Shown: positions 21,001 through 24,608 of the stretch, one piece after another | Position numbering within the stretch: position 1 is the stretch's first letter | Layout of the letters: every line of letters begins with the position of its first letter | Origin: Desulfobacteraceae bacterium Eth-SRB1 | GTDB taxonomy: Bacteria; Desulfobacterota; Desulfobacteria; Desulfobacterales; ETH-SRB1 | Direction of reading: 5' to 3' | Length of the DNA: 64,000 nt | NCBI GenBank assembly: GCA_004193555.1 | Contig: RPGP01000001.1 | Location: 668,780-732,779 of the forward strand | Translations under genes and position numbers: made by a program | Notes under the pieces: model-generated | What the model was told of the DNA's origin: nothing | Databases searched by the model: none | The model's input: the letters and a program-made list of their open reading frames with translations, nothing else

Positions 21001-22790
21001 TCCGCACCGTTTTTCTTAAACCCAAAGTCACCGCTCAGGGCAAAGGCGCCGGCAATCGATGCCTGCATGTTCATTGCGCTCACTTCAAAAAGATCGGTGG
21101 AAGCGTCCATTGTACCGAAGGTGTAACCATGCCCGGCCGTTCCAATCTGATATCCCGTATATGACTGATTGGTCGTATTGTATTGAATGGAGGCGTACTC
21201 GGCGCTGACGGAGGCAAAATCTCCGCCCTCAAGCGTCAAGCTTCCCGACGATTCCATAACAGATCCACCTGCCTTGCTCGCAATCAGACCAAAACTCGCA
21301 TCCGCCACACCAACACTTACGTCTGCTGCTGTAAAATCCGCGGATACCCGCTCACCGGCGATGGCCAGTTTCTCGTTGTCGGTTGAAAACCAGAAATCGC
21401 CCGCTATATTAACCTGGTCTGCGAGGGTGAAGGTGATATCCTGGCCCGTTAGATCTAACCGCTCGCCCAGAGTGCCGTCGCTGTCAAACCGGGCCAGTTC
21501 ACCATCGCCATCGGAGACGATTACAGTGTCTGAAGGATCTGACAGATTCACGACGGTTGCGTTATCCTCTCCCAGACCATAGTCTAATGCAAAGGACAGG
21601 TTCCCAACGCCAAAATCCAGTTCGCTCAGATTGAGAAATGATGCTCCGTCCAGGGAACCTTCGGCGACAATCCAACTGCGTGTGTCAAGAAGGCTGACAG
21701 GCTCGAACAGGGCCAGGCCGAAATCGATGTCAGTAAAGGACAGACCGAACCGATCGGTATCGCTATCGGAATTTACACCGAAAAAACCGCTGATATCCCG
21801 TCCGCCGACTGTGACACTGCTGACATCGACAGTCTCTGTATCGTTCAATGTCACTGTTTCTTCCGTTGGGGCCTGGGCAAAGGAAAACTGTCCAGTTAAA
21901 TAGAACGAACTTCCTAAATCGAGAGTTCCGCCGAGAGTCAGTGAAGTCGGCGCCTGATCTGTTAAATAATCGGCATTGAGCAACATGCCAAGGGTATCGT
22001 TTTTCGATCCAAGATCGCTGCTGATAAATGAAAAACCGTCCCCTTCAATGATCTCTCTTGTCACTAATTGAAGCTTGTCGGACGTTTGAACCAGCTCCAA
22101 ATAATAGTCTGAATTAAACCCGTACAAACCGGTAAGATCTGTAAAGATTCCCGTTGAGCTGCCAAAAGTGATGATATCAAAGGTATCGCCGATAGTGGGC
22201 ACAAATTCGTCTAACAACGACACACTGAGCTTTCCGCCGAAATCAGCCTCGCCGGTGACATTCAGTTGATCATATTCCGTCCCGGCGGTTAAACCGGCCA
22301 ACTCGATTTCCAGAATACCGTCCGATGTCTGGGCAAATGTGTCTACTGTTTGAGCTCCGGGAGAATAGCCGGGGGCAACGGTTCCCTCGTTCACCAGATC
22401 CAGCGCTGTAACGCCGCTTCCTTTGAGAGTCATATCTCCGGTGACGGTAACCGATGTGTGCAGGGCATCGCTGTAAGAAATTTGAGAGATATCAATAACA
22501 GCGCTGTTTAAAAATTGGGGGTCTGAAGATATGTCAAGTTGCCGGGGTGTTTCCTGATAAGCAGCATTATCCTGAAGTATTGTCTCGACAATAGCGCCTG
22601 TCATATTATCGGCATCATCCAGATCGTTGAAGAGCACATTGCTCACCAGGACTCCGCTTAGTGGATCCGCCGACAACAAGACTCTCTGCTCGAGAGTTTC
22701 CACGTTAAAAGTGTTCCTGAAGCCTCTTCTTGAACCCGTTTTACGTTTCCTGTTTCTCGCTTTTCTTATGGATTTCAGAGATTTTCGCAT
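1..22790 (-). CDS. Giant LEPR-XLL / RTX-like repeat surface protein (C-terminus beyond window)
   Basis: Probably a secreted or cell-surface adhesin or layer protein. The frame opens at an ATG at 22790 behind an AAGGGG site and stays open to the left edge, giving 7,596 codons. I translated most of 22.8-11.6 kb and spot-checked the rest without meeting a stop. There is no ordinary signal peptide: a very basic N-terminus leads to LEQRVLLSADP (residues 33-43), matching the LEPR-XLL motif at the start of giant bacterial repeat proteins. Residues about 350-3000 hold some twelve copies of a ~200-residue module with endings such as DDFDFGMTIL and calcium-type loops such as DSDGDGDID. RTX-like GGxGxD repeats lie near residues 3600-3740. 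Haemagglutinin-like beta repeats follow, interrupted by ~70-residue repeats (4300-4700) and a Tyr/Trp-rich stretch (6200-6640). The sequence is more G+C-rich than its neighbours. The export signal would be in the missing C-terminus. It lies 153 bp downstream of a SapC gene. Confidence 0.93.
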   Translation of the reverse strand, partial: MRKSLKSIRKARNRKRKTGSRRGFRNTFNVETLEQRVLLSADPLSGVLVSNVLFNDLDDADNMTGAIVETILQDNAAYQETPRQLDISSDPQFLNSAVIDISQISYSDALHTSVTVTGDMTLKGSGVTALDLVNEGTVAPGYSPGAQTVDTFAQTSDGILEIELAGLTAGTEYDQLNVTGEADFGGKLSVSLLDEFVPTIGDTFDIITFGSSTGIFTDLTGLYGFNSDYYLELVQTSDKLQLVTREIIEGDGFSFISSDLGSKNDTLGMLLNADYLTDQAPTSLTLGGTLDLGSSFYLTGQFSFAQAPTEETVTLNDTETVDVSSVTVGGRDISGFFGVNSDSDTDRFGLSFTDIDFGLALFEPVSLLDTRSWIVAEGSLDGASFLNLSELDFGVGNLSFALDYGLGEDNATVVNLSDPSDTVIVSDGDGELARFDSDGTLGERLDLTGQDITFTLADQVNIAGDFWFSTDNEKLAIAGERVSADFTAADVSVGVADASFGLIASKAGGSVMESSGSLTLEGGDFASVSAEYASIQYNTTNQSYTGYQIGTAGHGYTFGTMDASTDLFEVSAMNMQASIAGAFALSGDFGFKKNGAELNVLSAGANVSMVAGEYQIGVSDASVGLIVSANGRALEAKGGAFAQLGGDVELSAAESEILWKDSATVLTNENKTLETAGLTYTFGDEIVASAAIQEVRVSGAVLNVADFFRAGGTFAFHKSSETLTPSGGVSVLMDILTVGASDLDVFAGINGGTADAAGLALTGAKFALALVSEKTVEKRRWTALKAEAAGAGILGIDGVTVAGNDIDVTVNLAAGDGSVIDFSSETLQVATGVDENVTFDFTGALVQASSQLTIDVENFFNVDGSFAFKKSTDTVMLNSGEQVNVNLLTIGAANVNAFAGLNGGTEDALGFELLNANFALALMADHTAPARKWTALKADVGNVAFVGIDAITVAAADISVEINSKIQPGDAVVDFAAAPLTVTTGPGSEVEFNFAGSRGEITAVQIGRATLAISDYIYVSGGLYFEKSSGLTVDVATGLPSTYPIAMDLSLRTGLGKVQGLSADHSRIEDLAVDTAILSGTDVDIFAGMGPYFIDTNGNGLFDPDETTNSDAWGFALDDIDLGMVLMDSTLAADPDSIIPNLYATQVRWANPLDIDWDYFKFDVDGLQIDLNQGGQWRGGTFAKPHVDFSTSFDEGYLSIPTSGDPIVIDYDRSMIGVSLEHALLNVDDFFQIEGSFAFEKSSGMQVDVATGLPSRLTGEASTLATKLMPFKSNSFLSTDNSRFDDLPVDAISFGAAGVTITVGDPDDPFFELADIDVGFTLMRATKAIDPNQVIPKMYAMRANWPDPLDVDWGFMQLDVDDLTVQMNQGSKWQGLQIAPYIDFVSSFGEEGLELATGGEPIMLDFDRSMIGVDVGHALITIDDFFYIEGGFALEKTGGIAVDIATGFSNTSPEAATTLASLVTKGYVTPLQYSRINNMPMSAFTLGLSDVNLFAGSGPYFVDSDGDGDIDSQDVRDPDAVGLVVENLDLGLAIFNDPDKVVPRLWAISAMTDQVAFTGIDFLTIEANGIEVAANQGKAWNGTQIKPHVDFAGSFGAGGLEVATGGEPVFLDYESSYLGVQVAQATLAIDEFVYVQGGLSFEKGQRHRVTLNSGLTTTDLQMAPTMAALTVAGANVSSDWSTISNIEVEAMTIGMDDVDVFVGYGTPDFDSATQISDQEDLFGLAVSEVDLGLAILIPTKKSLNLPKFTALSATANNFAVVGGEDIFDLSGNNIDVQLNWSAGWQAMPDKRPVVDFVASFGDSGLAIATGGDPVTLDYSEAFIQAEVQDALLAVSEFVYLSGDFAFRRADSNEITVNAGLAGAISGVRANSIELGANNVQAFVGVGGPYRTDTNGDGTVNAEDDINEDAIGLIIDDFDFGMTILTTGTPDILTNPLAALVPKSTKFTALKAHGEQIAFVGFTDVIEFDLNDVNVSVNSSSQQGLVADFSKDGQGNASTGYEIETGGDPVVIDFNNAIMEASVGNAYANVAGIISLQGGFTFQKRMLDAVQFVVPGITEITAPGEALVVAGKDIYAFAGINGPYRTDTNGDGVIDESDPANEDAIGLAIDNLDFALAMVKPALAPGITLPNIDFFSLAATAEFAGLVGTDPFLTLDATDLVFELNAGIMMIGGYPVPSGYIDYSGMEGGELTIPIGSEGDSLGIDFDGMSLRIGLDATIGLFDLFELNAGFDFEFELPKTGSLFPSLNLSALGDMIPDFSGMPDFLMGAIDFVKNLDISIGFDPDFGLTLLGSLDLPDLSLDLGDFVHLQGDFQLNLGETFTGSMNTGLPGETELLGSLLEAALGDTASTVLNGIKSLAGISDDYSRVENVGFKGLSLGAKDVYAFVGYGRPEYVEIEGQPGKLQVVNADDIYGFGMEGLDVGLGIFKANLPEIFNSQNFYSLSAHADAVTTYGFGDVFMVRAQDITVELNQGGELFDGIMSSRADYATSFPAVPDEGRPAGFEIKTGGTPVYLDYTGNELIGLDIGLAEIQVSQFLSLRGSFAFRKGEQYTVGVDLGGLEKIFDEAAELVVDNYVPGQPLPLQVDSMTFGGANLTGFAGIGGPYRYGPDVDNDGLLDNINEGAVGLVIDDVDFGMAIMSPTIAGLIPGAEDQVPKFLSTKAHVGYAGLVGIDEDILSVKAEEVEVNINTFYLPQDPTGGYINAALQLFGPPSINYETSFPDSPEDADGDGVLDTYDEDVNDNGLLDPGEDLNGNNLLEVTEDLNSDGMLALNGLAVPAGGNNAVILDFDEEIIQAKVGYAEINLAGFIQLSASMAFTKRGSETVTLSNGDETTVTSLSIGINDANGFIGMPVGGHGYFYDSTGDGRIDESDATNPDAIGLAIVDLDLGVIVAKELVIGTTSVDVGVYLAAQADIDTVGLVGIDGVTLDARDLNLDLNTGARFSLDIGEITKDEETGAVSFNAGVDVSASLTTIDFSKSTWIDPKDLNNPDDDVVMTGYAIATGNPSEPIVLTYDDQYIRVAGQAELNLFEVVTLTGAFEFEASPTGLTVFVDVDAGIGDPDSFFFESHAMGLLVLGEVEGTVGVAVKLELDRTLNIPDILTSEIKLELNMNAFGKDIVYDVPEEFWVENGGVLDYHSVTISAIPPGKTEAADFYVSMTGSGDLNLLDVLKLKGEFGILFSITDGDQIRAELSVGAIIDMDPLNVGVVGTLGFTNGGLYGSLEATGMGAGNEIIGLDGVFSIAGNFLLQINTTANVQQVKALERNTDGDFTGGFTQIDLAARSFHLAGSSTITIGNMLEMKGAVDILITAEGFEAELDMSLKLGAFGNVDVTGAAAILDTAEGPVFALRAGMHVNLGVDIIGIDAGAILEINTSDTHEYAGVAAGTTFRLALDGALNIFLFEVDFAGEISIKDDIFELNIDHASLNFFNFIDINVSGYIRSDGHFSITGSADISIDLYILELNAGMSLTISDTRFAASAYGSIDVDIDLGLFEIHKTLAGFSGEIDITPASAYLQASVTVCGISISGDYMWRWGAPPVISHQVGDTVYIHMGDTSGRYGGGDKYDKIVNETCNINQLDDGGIEVRSLGEKNVYYGVNTIIANGGSGNDSFMVSPTVTAELLFDGGEGDDFFVINGGSATSVIYGGTGDDTFTGGAASGVHYYGQGGDDRFVGSDQAEYIDMGIGTNTIFAAGGDDTIRSDQGSNTVDTGGGDNTILVGGDGYLKVVGGSGYDELILDSFASAAALQLNDHQFRYNNRIIDFDDTLDRVIINDTAALTTLISGAGADWGATDLQLDASGVVDVSNAILTAPEALVSVKAAGIDGVIYTELKELTVVNTGSGVYSDIVVRELNDLSVVDDGRANGGLYTSQGTIDVRLSTREALFSLDSGVISTASEGGGILIYADDVDFRSGEDKVIGTGALTLRSAYLDQNYRIGAAGQSTYGRDYSIAGATGYFELGMRDLAAFRDGFSQVTVGHNDNDNVFMAIGDVEDKDVGLFHFNSKLTDRAMFTADSIKVMGDVQSTDYLAFEGRLMEVQNKNVQDPMGPADSGISAKDVRIDLTEQMVLSGWVKGDDRVTIDVQGSTGENVIVGYGAEANGFTADQGSALYTINDASEVTVTTSASIISATGIFAMGEGSAVVMDAGTGMTILEGAEVSVQENNSTVTLSAVDYIHLNSGSAVLAGAHFVYEGSTPVPVKDGDNTSITINTAGELKLSGSVTANGTLNITAGDTFNSFADYFDTLPGKTLAETADSEKIAAIITALNSGSINADDLRARAIFTENNIDLENTGVAATSIANFTPFSSLSDAAKNQIAESLGYTVYTDGVFYNSDAPEGLRFTTEFAEGVNSDGYTAYEDAVYFNSDASEGKRFVTGFIQGEAPDYTNALIDWGEVEVPEVSATFEQLTAAQKEMVAQSLGYDTDDGIDFFNYNAPMGKKLVTTFTQGSAVDYSNADIYWGDAGAPAADASFSSLTNVQKKMVAYALGYDVYEGTTYYNPVASADLQFVKTLTDGSVYFAIDGIDWGGVRPPAGDATFEDLTPAQRAIVADTLGYAVYDHQMFYNPAAEEGRQILTAPLQGTDYQNTGIVWGELDEPADDVTFEQLNPAQQELVLEQTGYRRFNGVIYHDAEAAIPAKAFVLTFAEGTDYQNATVNWSDVDIPAAGTAFEDMTAAQQFRILDQSGYTRYDTTVYYKVGAGDNELMTSFTEGVDYFNSNLDTPAAETNRWVIDDGQNRYMAYALDEEGDGVIDKIQVQDPHVLLGQRGYGFLLTGTVTTLDDGHGFTVASADDVIVRGNINLLGADADLVIQSDTWVYWEGEANVTGDIIIKGGVALDGTDLGGANNRPGSDVDGVSVYTHAASTLNTTTAGTAITIDGGRDVILAARAVAGGVIGESGITWSGDDSTVSVSAGERIYVNTVLAAAKSVTLTTSKTPGANDAGSGVVLTSAGGLTAAGLTSDNSGGVVNIDAVGGASLMGTVLSGGRMDQVFDAQGNLESETITWYEEDSRIVIHSTGQLYLGGMTETESGGSTEIGATIRANDYIELYGGVSNDGIGVKMPGAARVATANPDGRIVIHAVQDAEIYGQLVAGGEVVDNYDAAGSFLGSTLNTYDGDSAITIEADGQIRLGRDLLAGALIDVRGGKGSGTPTEEDPWADEGIVVGGNVQLKTWQENSSITLSASGDMSVLAPAWTQELTADGFAEFADGHISGDAGFRLTVDLGTHVVSAEITLIAGDTDDNNGLGYLKDDLQTAIEATEFTVIESLSGTPAVESTQNLDETQIEVGLNDGRLMLRGNYEFTVAEITEGSAERLGFNHAQLADGATSGRGYAIDAAKSGSVVNIGKADAPGGTISVSGWVRGYDAVNLYSGTYADGDQAVQLSSTGMIETLSGGMTLNPSGATVLEGDLVARGRYADIVINASDTLLLKGDLTAQRDILITAGTEETSGEMSLETYGTSTFTSLDTGGRIILTGLNDVLINSTIGKDNPGLALLQIGSTSGALTVAHESGWLETGALLVLSGNDIDLAGVVKSNVFTPATYDYEVTVTATSDVNLHGDLDLTGSMLVKAVDDINIYNTALLIDAAGQSLKLDAGDAVSIGSAGAVAAGIEASDETGAVMSADALLEIKAGGMVTVDKDAQLYSQASGSRITIRSTDLDVIGSVRAGASYDAAGTFNWTGTQSVVDINVAGDVNIGNADTGGNLAATGTVSVKAGANTSGVGIYQSQASAIRADATGEGTWTTEEAADVDGQVNLRADGDVQLHGLITAGDIGADIAITSLSQVLIDGLITAGDTLNISGGTDSSRIGVLINTLILDETTGEYVSGGTLDTVAGGTISIVSIDGVAIEGVIGQRDPLGAAKVGLLDIRSTGGDVTVLRNVDVRDHVSITGGAVSVLAGSYVYATGADSDVYMNARTNLTISGALDSSTEAIVKGDKLVHLVGPTVEVNGIVQAGIDDLGNADGRVLFNAGSVLKIAGFVKSNDRIDLNAGVNMNWTRAQMESLISRSDLSGGSITISGQGLLDALGAITINAGGDVVLNADPGVSGTREVSIPVYTTVSETIDVVTGYQQVSAGQIEVPEISWVQTEITEQVGTEKVVVGSEYHTMDVTLEQTGYYNPNAPAGAKFREILVEGIDYLNSQVNWDNAGTEALPDRTAELVVDFAPDKDNKTHYKGFTELNDAQRWAVLNHTGYMPLYQFNYSNPETKKTLNGNTTTTAWAPEWAGNAQTVYHVDVDGWRDKYIEMPSGAQEDVLRVVSQGTPQYLTGDTTLNGENTDGTWNTISEEANPTGELVGQYKDESNVTYKQDRSDYYYPVNGYPGGYWRYYYPYSKGATAWINDQGGPHSANEDGEARWAVSYDTGTGKRIFEIADRSSDNLLERDPNWEWEQTEMEHAYADVLNSNYSYNSGAIDVDALDEFQLGRFTDHINAPDTYVDTMAQDTLTLTLNSSSTRGSQWAFNFKYWGPWVGKVGHWVDNDDGSGWRSSWDEEEDVPEFMVRTLYKEVGESVYEDTWALNIICEAGSGNDAYDYWHSYNMTSATYDYWNGVYEWIIGENDYRAGGEANGGYGDDLRIWVSMTDEKSKTMTETYQDYDYHWTSDWHDIYDRRIKLGYQMVTMNEDIYDYRPVYQTTVKDVMVVNMKDVTVWKSEPVIQQQTVLRTVETTEDATTRAYGEFTGESIKGGSITIDSGADVRLSGKLTATNILDIDAEALLQVKGGVIDSQTVTSTLSAATVDLHAGSNLFVGDSGKIEATGNVTLDSSQDINLGGEVSPTVNALITADRNISLSGSVNAATITLNAGYGVSKDGGITGDEETRLIASEGDITLTTGEYGGNILLTNATLTASGEGAKVDLSAPGGYIRQVKQDASAGDVTTTLATGAITADLVKATADIGMILNTKTASVDLSLTGLGDIDLNNSGDVDLTSVITSDGSVTVNNFGDLTATLVKTLGSSDRNDIDLTTCEVGNGAAMVVKTLQTGARGDITLNVQGAITQSGGVLTADELSVTVSGAIALTTQVNALSIKTNHAGDVSVSQESRDVILKDVDITDGDFTLTAEGNVDMADVRLSSNKDENDINVTASGDILVRYASAGIYLESEAEKPEIKDAVGNPVTYTTVSSTGDITLTAGGQIAETSIDEGVDLVANTLTLVAETGITGLEIAVNSLDAQTTSGNIELVEYDGYIEKVAGMDVVQATTATGGSSLASLTAENELRVGAGGHITADTIRLTSTDASVVVENPTSGDSLTYTKGVAFVAENVVSLYRFFNAPDLMEYRAGNYFLFGVHNDNPELDTTTRLLPDTLSSDTLILETGGTLSLDGFLTAGTRLELVAGEDVILNGTISVKAGDADGKIDQFIILAKGEHNVTKSFDFNNDGDRDDIISEADAAIDFNNDGDLLDTIIESAVPQPTGFINVQVNQLPASNFELRAKNDIYVDLDSGLTLTGFVGGLSGYDSARNVTLDINGTLTVQGGIVAADAANGHLQLIATSITADGASVFIADDLDVLATNGVQLNTLVKSISVESTLSGDILINEATGLTVDLIVVQDGTIEINAGADLYVRDVRNVASGDDIVIKSGADLYVDYVESATAEGAQKTAGSVTVDAKG

Positions 22791-22943
22791 ATTAAAACCC
22801 CTTTGTCTATTTACGTGATATCCTTGGAGATAAGGCTTGCTCAGACATTTCTATTGTTTCAGGTTGTATCGCCTGTTGTAACAGCTTTACTTCACAATTT
22901 CCCAAAACGGATAAGCGATTTGGCGACACCCTTCGACGTTTGG

Positions 22944-23753
22944 TTAATGTATTGCCTTTTTCTTTTTCGGAGATGGTTTATCGCTCGTCAAGAGAGCTGC
23001 ATCATCTTTTTCGATCTCGGCGAAATGATCACCTAAATCCTTCACACTTATCGTCTTCTTATCTTTGAACCCGAGCAACCGCTCAATCTGGGAGAGAGAA
23101 CTCAAATGAGAATATGCAACCGGAATGTATTTTTTCGTCCGCATCTCAAGAAATGTCTCGTCAGAAAGAGAGTTTAGCCTCTCCTCATTAACAACATAAG
23201 CACCAGTAATATTCTTCAATTCATTTCCGATACGCACTTTCATATTAAGCGGCGTAAACATATTTTTCTCCGCTAAATATTTACAAAGATCTTCCGTAAA
23301 TTGATCCATTTGTTGAAGTTCAGATAGATAACGTTTCACTCGATTCATTAATTCAGCGGGCTCGCCTTTATCATCAAAAAGGTCCTGCCCTTCTTTTTCA
23401 TTGATGAGATTACTTTGCTCGTCGATACAAACCGTAAAGCGGCCCTCTTCATTTGTTTTAGCGAGGGCAAAAGGATAACGCCGAATAATGGCGGGGATAT
23501 AAGAAGCCTGCCACTTATCATCCTGTATAAAAAGATTCTCTCCCTCTTCCAGGCCTAATAAAACAACGGGTCTGAATTGATCTTTTCGCTGGTCTTCAAC
23601 AAAGACAATAGGATAAATAGACGCCGCCCGTGAAAATTCATGAACCATAATTGAAGCCATATTGATATTTTTCGCAAATTCAAAATTTTCAATCGCTTTA
23701 ACCTTTTTCTTCCCATGTTTTTCTAATGTGATCGGAACAACGCTTTTAAACAT
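22944..23753 (-). CDS. SapC-family protein
   Basis: A 269-residue protein matching the SapC family, named from the Campylobacter fetus S-layer locus; its exact biochemistry is not settled. The hallmark N-terminal half is present: a conserved FAKNINMASIMVHEF stretch (residues about 26-40), then PIVFVED and RPVVLLGLEEGENLF, followed by the HRR-like segment around YIPAIIRRYPFAL. No signal peptide or membrane span is visible, and the C-terminus is Lys-rich (PSPKKKKAIH). The start at 23753 has a good AAAAGGAG site seven bases upstream. It lies directly upstream of the giant repeat protein on the same strand and downstream of a c-di-GMP riboswitch. I infer that it helps make or export the giant protein and that both genes share riboswitch control. 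Confidence 0.9.
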   Translation of the reverse strand: MFKSVVPITLEKHGKKKVKAIENFEFAKNINMASIMVHEFSRAASIYPIVFVEDQRKDQFRPVVLLGLEEGENLFIQDDKWQASYIPAIIRRYPFALAKTNEEGRFTVCIDEQSNLINEKEGQDLFDDKGEPAELMNRVKRYLSELQQMDQFTEDLCKYLAEKNMFTPLNMKVRIGNELKNITGAYVVNEERLNSLSDETFLEMRTKKYIPVAYSHLSSLSQIERLLGFKDKKTISVKDLGDHFAEIEKDDAALLTSDKPSPKKKKAIH

Positions 23754-23799
23754 CTGACAATCTCCTTTTTAATTTTTAATGTGAACCCAATCAAGTATT

Positions 23800-23932
23800 G
23801 ATGGCGTCGTAAAAAGTCGTCACTCCGGTGAAAACCGGAGTCCAGGCGATCTGAAACTACCTGTAATTACTGGATTCCGGCTTTCGCCGGAATGACGAAA
23901 GCCGGTGTTTACTGACTTTTTACGACTTCATC
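23800..23932. mobile_element. Short inverted-repeat mobile element, family A, 133-bp type (copy 1)
   Basis: The ends are 19-bp inverted repeats: the left end reads GATGGCGTCGTAAAAAGTC and the right end is its near-perfect reverse complement. AAGTATT is repeated directly on both sides (23793-23799 and 23933-23939), as expected for a target-site duplication. The interior holds a CCGGCTTTCGCCGG-type palindrome. It encodes no protein. It lies in the sapC leader between the riboswitch terminator and the gene. Confidence 0.8.
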
Positions 23933-23939
23933 AAGTATT

Positions 23940-23978
23940 AACAAAAAACGCCACAAGGCATGTTTGTCGAATGGCGTT
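23940..23978 (-). terminator. Intrinsic terminator of the c-di-GMP riboswitch
   Basis: On the minus strand AACGCCA pairs with TGGCGTT and is followed by TTTTTTGTT. The hairpin comes directly after the riboswitch aptamer. Its loop contains TTCGACAA (plus-strand complement at 23964-23971), which is complementary to TTGTCGAA at the 3' end of the aptamer (complement at 23992-23999). Aptamer and terminator could therefore compete, as expected for a transcriptional switch. I cannot tell from inspection whether ligand turns it on or off. Confidence 0.8.
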
Positions 23979-23984
23979 ATCAGT

Positions 23985-24082
23985 AAATATGTTCGACAAC
24001 CTGGCTATCATAACCTTCCGGCTTTAGACCCATGGCTTTGCGTCACCACATTTCAGCAGTTTTGCCTTTTTTGACATTTACA
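23985..24082 (-). ncRNA. Cyclic-di-GMP-I (GEMM) riboswitch aptamer
   Basis: Read on the minus strand, the conserved GEMM-I blocks occur in order: GGCAAAAC, a GAAA tetraloop, GTGGTGACGCAAAGCC, GGGTCTAAAGCC, then GATAGCCAGGTTGTCG, which matches the tetraloop-receptor arm consensus (ATGGTAGCCGGGTTACCG). Outer strands near 24080 and 23985 (GTAAATGT and ACATATTTAC) can form the closing helix. It lies upstream of sapC and the giant protein, about 230 bp before the sapC start, with a terminator between. GEMM-I RNAs bind the second messenger c-di-GMP, so this locus should respond to the sessile/motile switch. Confidence 0.9.
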
Positions 24083-24602
24083 TTTTCTCATTATTATTAG
24101 TTATGTAGCGCCAACACACTTTATTGTCAAGAAACAAATCTCCCAGACAGTAATGCTGATGGCAGTCTGTTTGCCAACATGAAGAATACAACCTTTTTTG
24201 CCTGTTTCACAGGCGCTCCACCAAGAATCCGGGCAACATAGGATGTAAGTAAAAATTATACTTCGGACCCTTCTGCAGAAACGATTATGCCACAGAAACG
24301 ATTGTGCCATTGACCGGGACGAACCGTACGTGTAATATAAATGCAAACTTTGATGCACTCTACAAAAGCTCCGCTATGCCGACGCGTCGGGGTTTAAAAA
24401 ACGTAGCATGGGGCCTCTGTGCCCCACAAAGAGGGCACGTTACATACAACAACACATTCACCAAGCGCTTGGAACTCGCCACTCCGGTAGATCCCGGATC
24501 GAGTCCGGGGAAATCAAGGTGTTATGGATTTCTGTTTCCGCCCGCCTGTACAGGCGCGGCAGACAGGCGGTAATGACAGGGCTTTGGACCGGCTAATTAC
24601 AT
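24083..24602. other. Intergenic region between divergent sapC and subtilase genes
   Basis: I see no convincing gene here. The region must hold the divergent promoters for the riboswitch transcript and the protease, but none stands out. It contains small hairpins, for example GGGGCCTCTGTGCCCC at 24410-24425 and a CCCGGATCGAGTCCGGG palindrome near 24494, the latter resembling arms of the palindromic repeats found elsewhere in the window. Confidence 0.5.
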
Positions 24603-24608
24603 GTGATT

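Noticed and set aside
24304..24596. Short plus-strand frames before the protease
   Set aside because: They cover palindromic repeat arms and lack ribosome sites; protein sequence is low in information.
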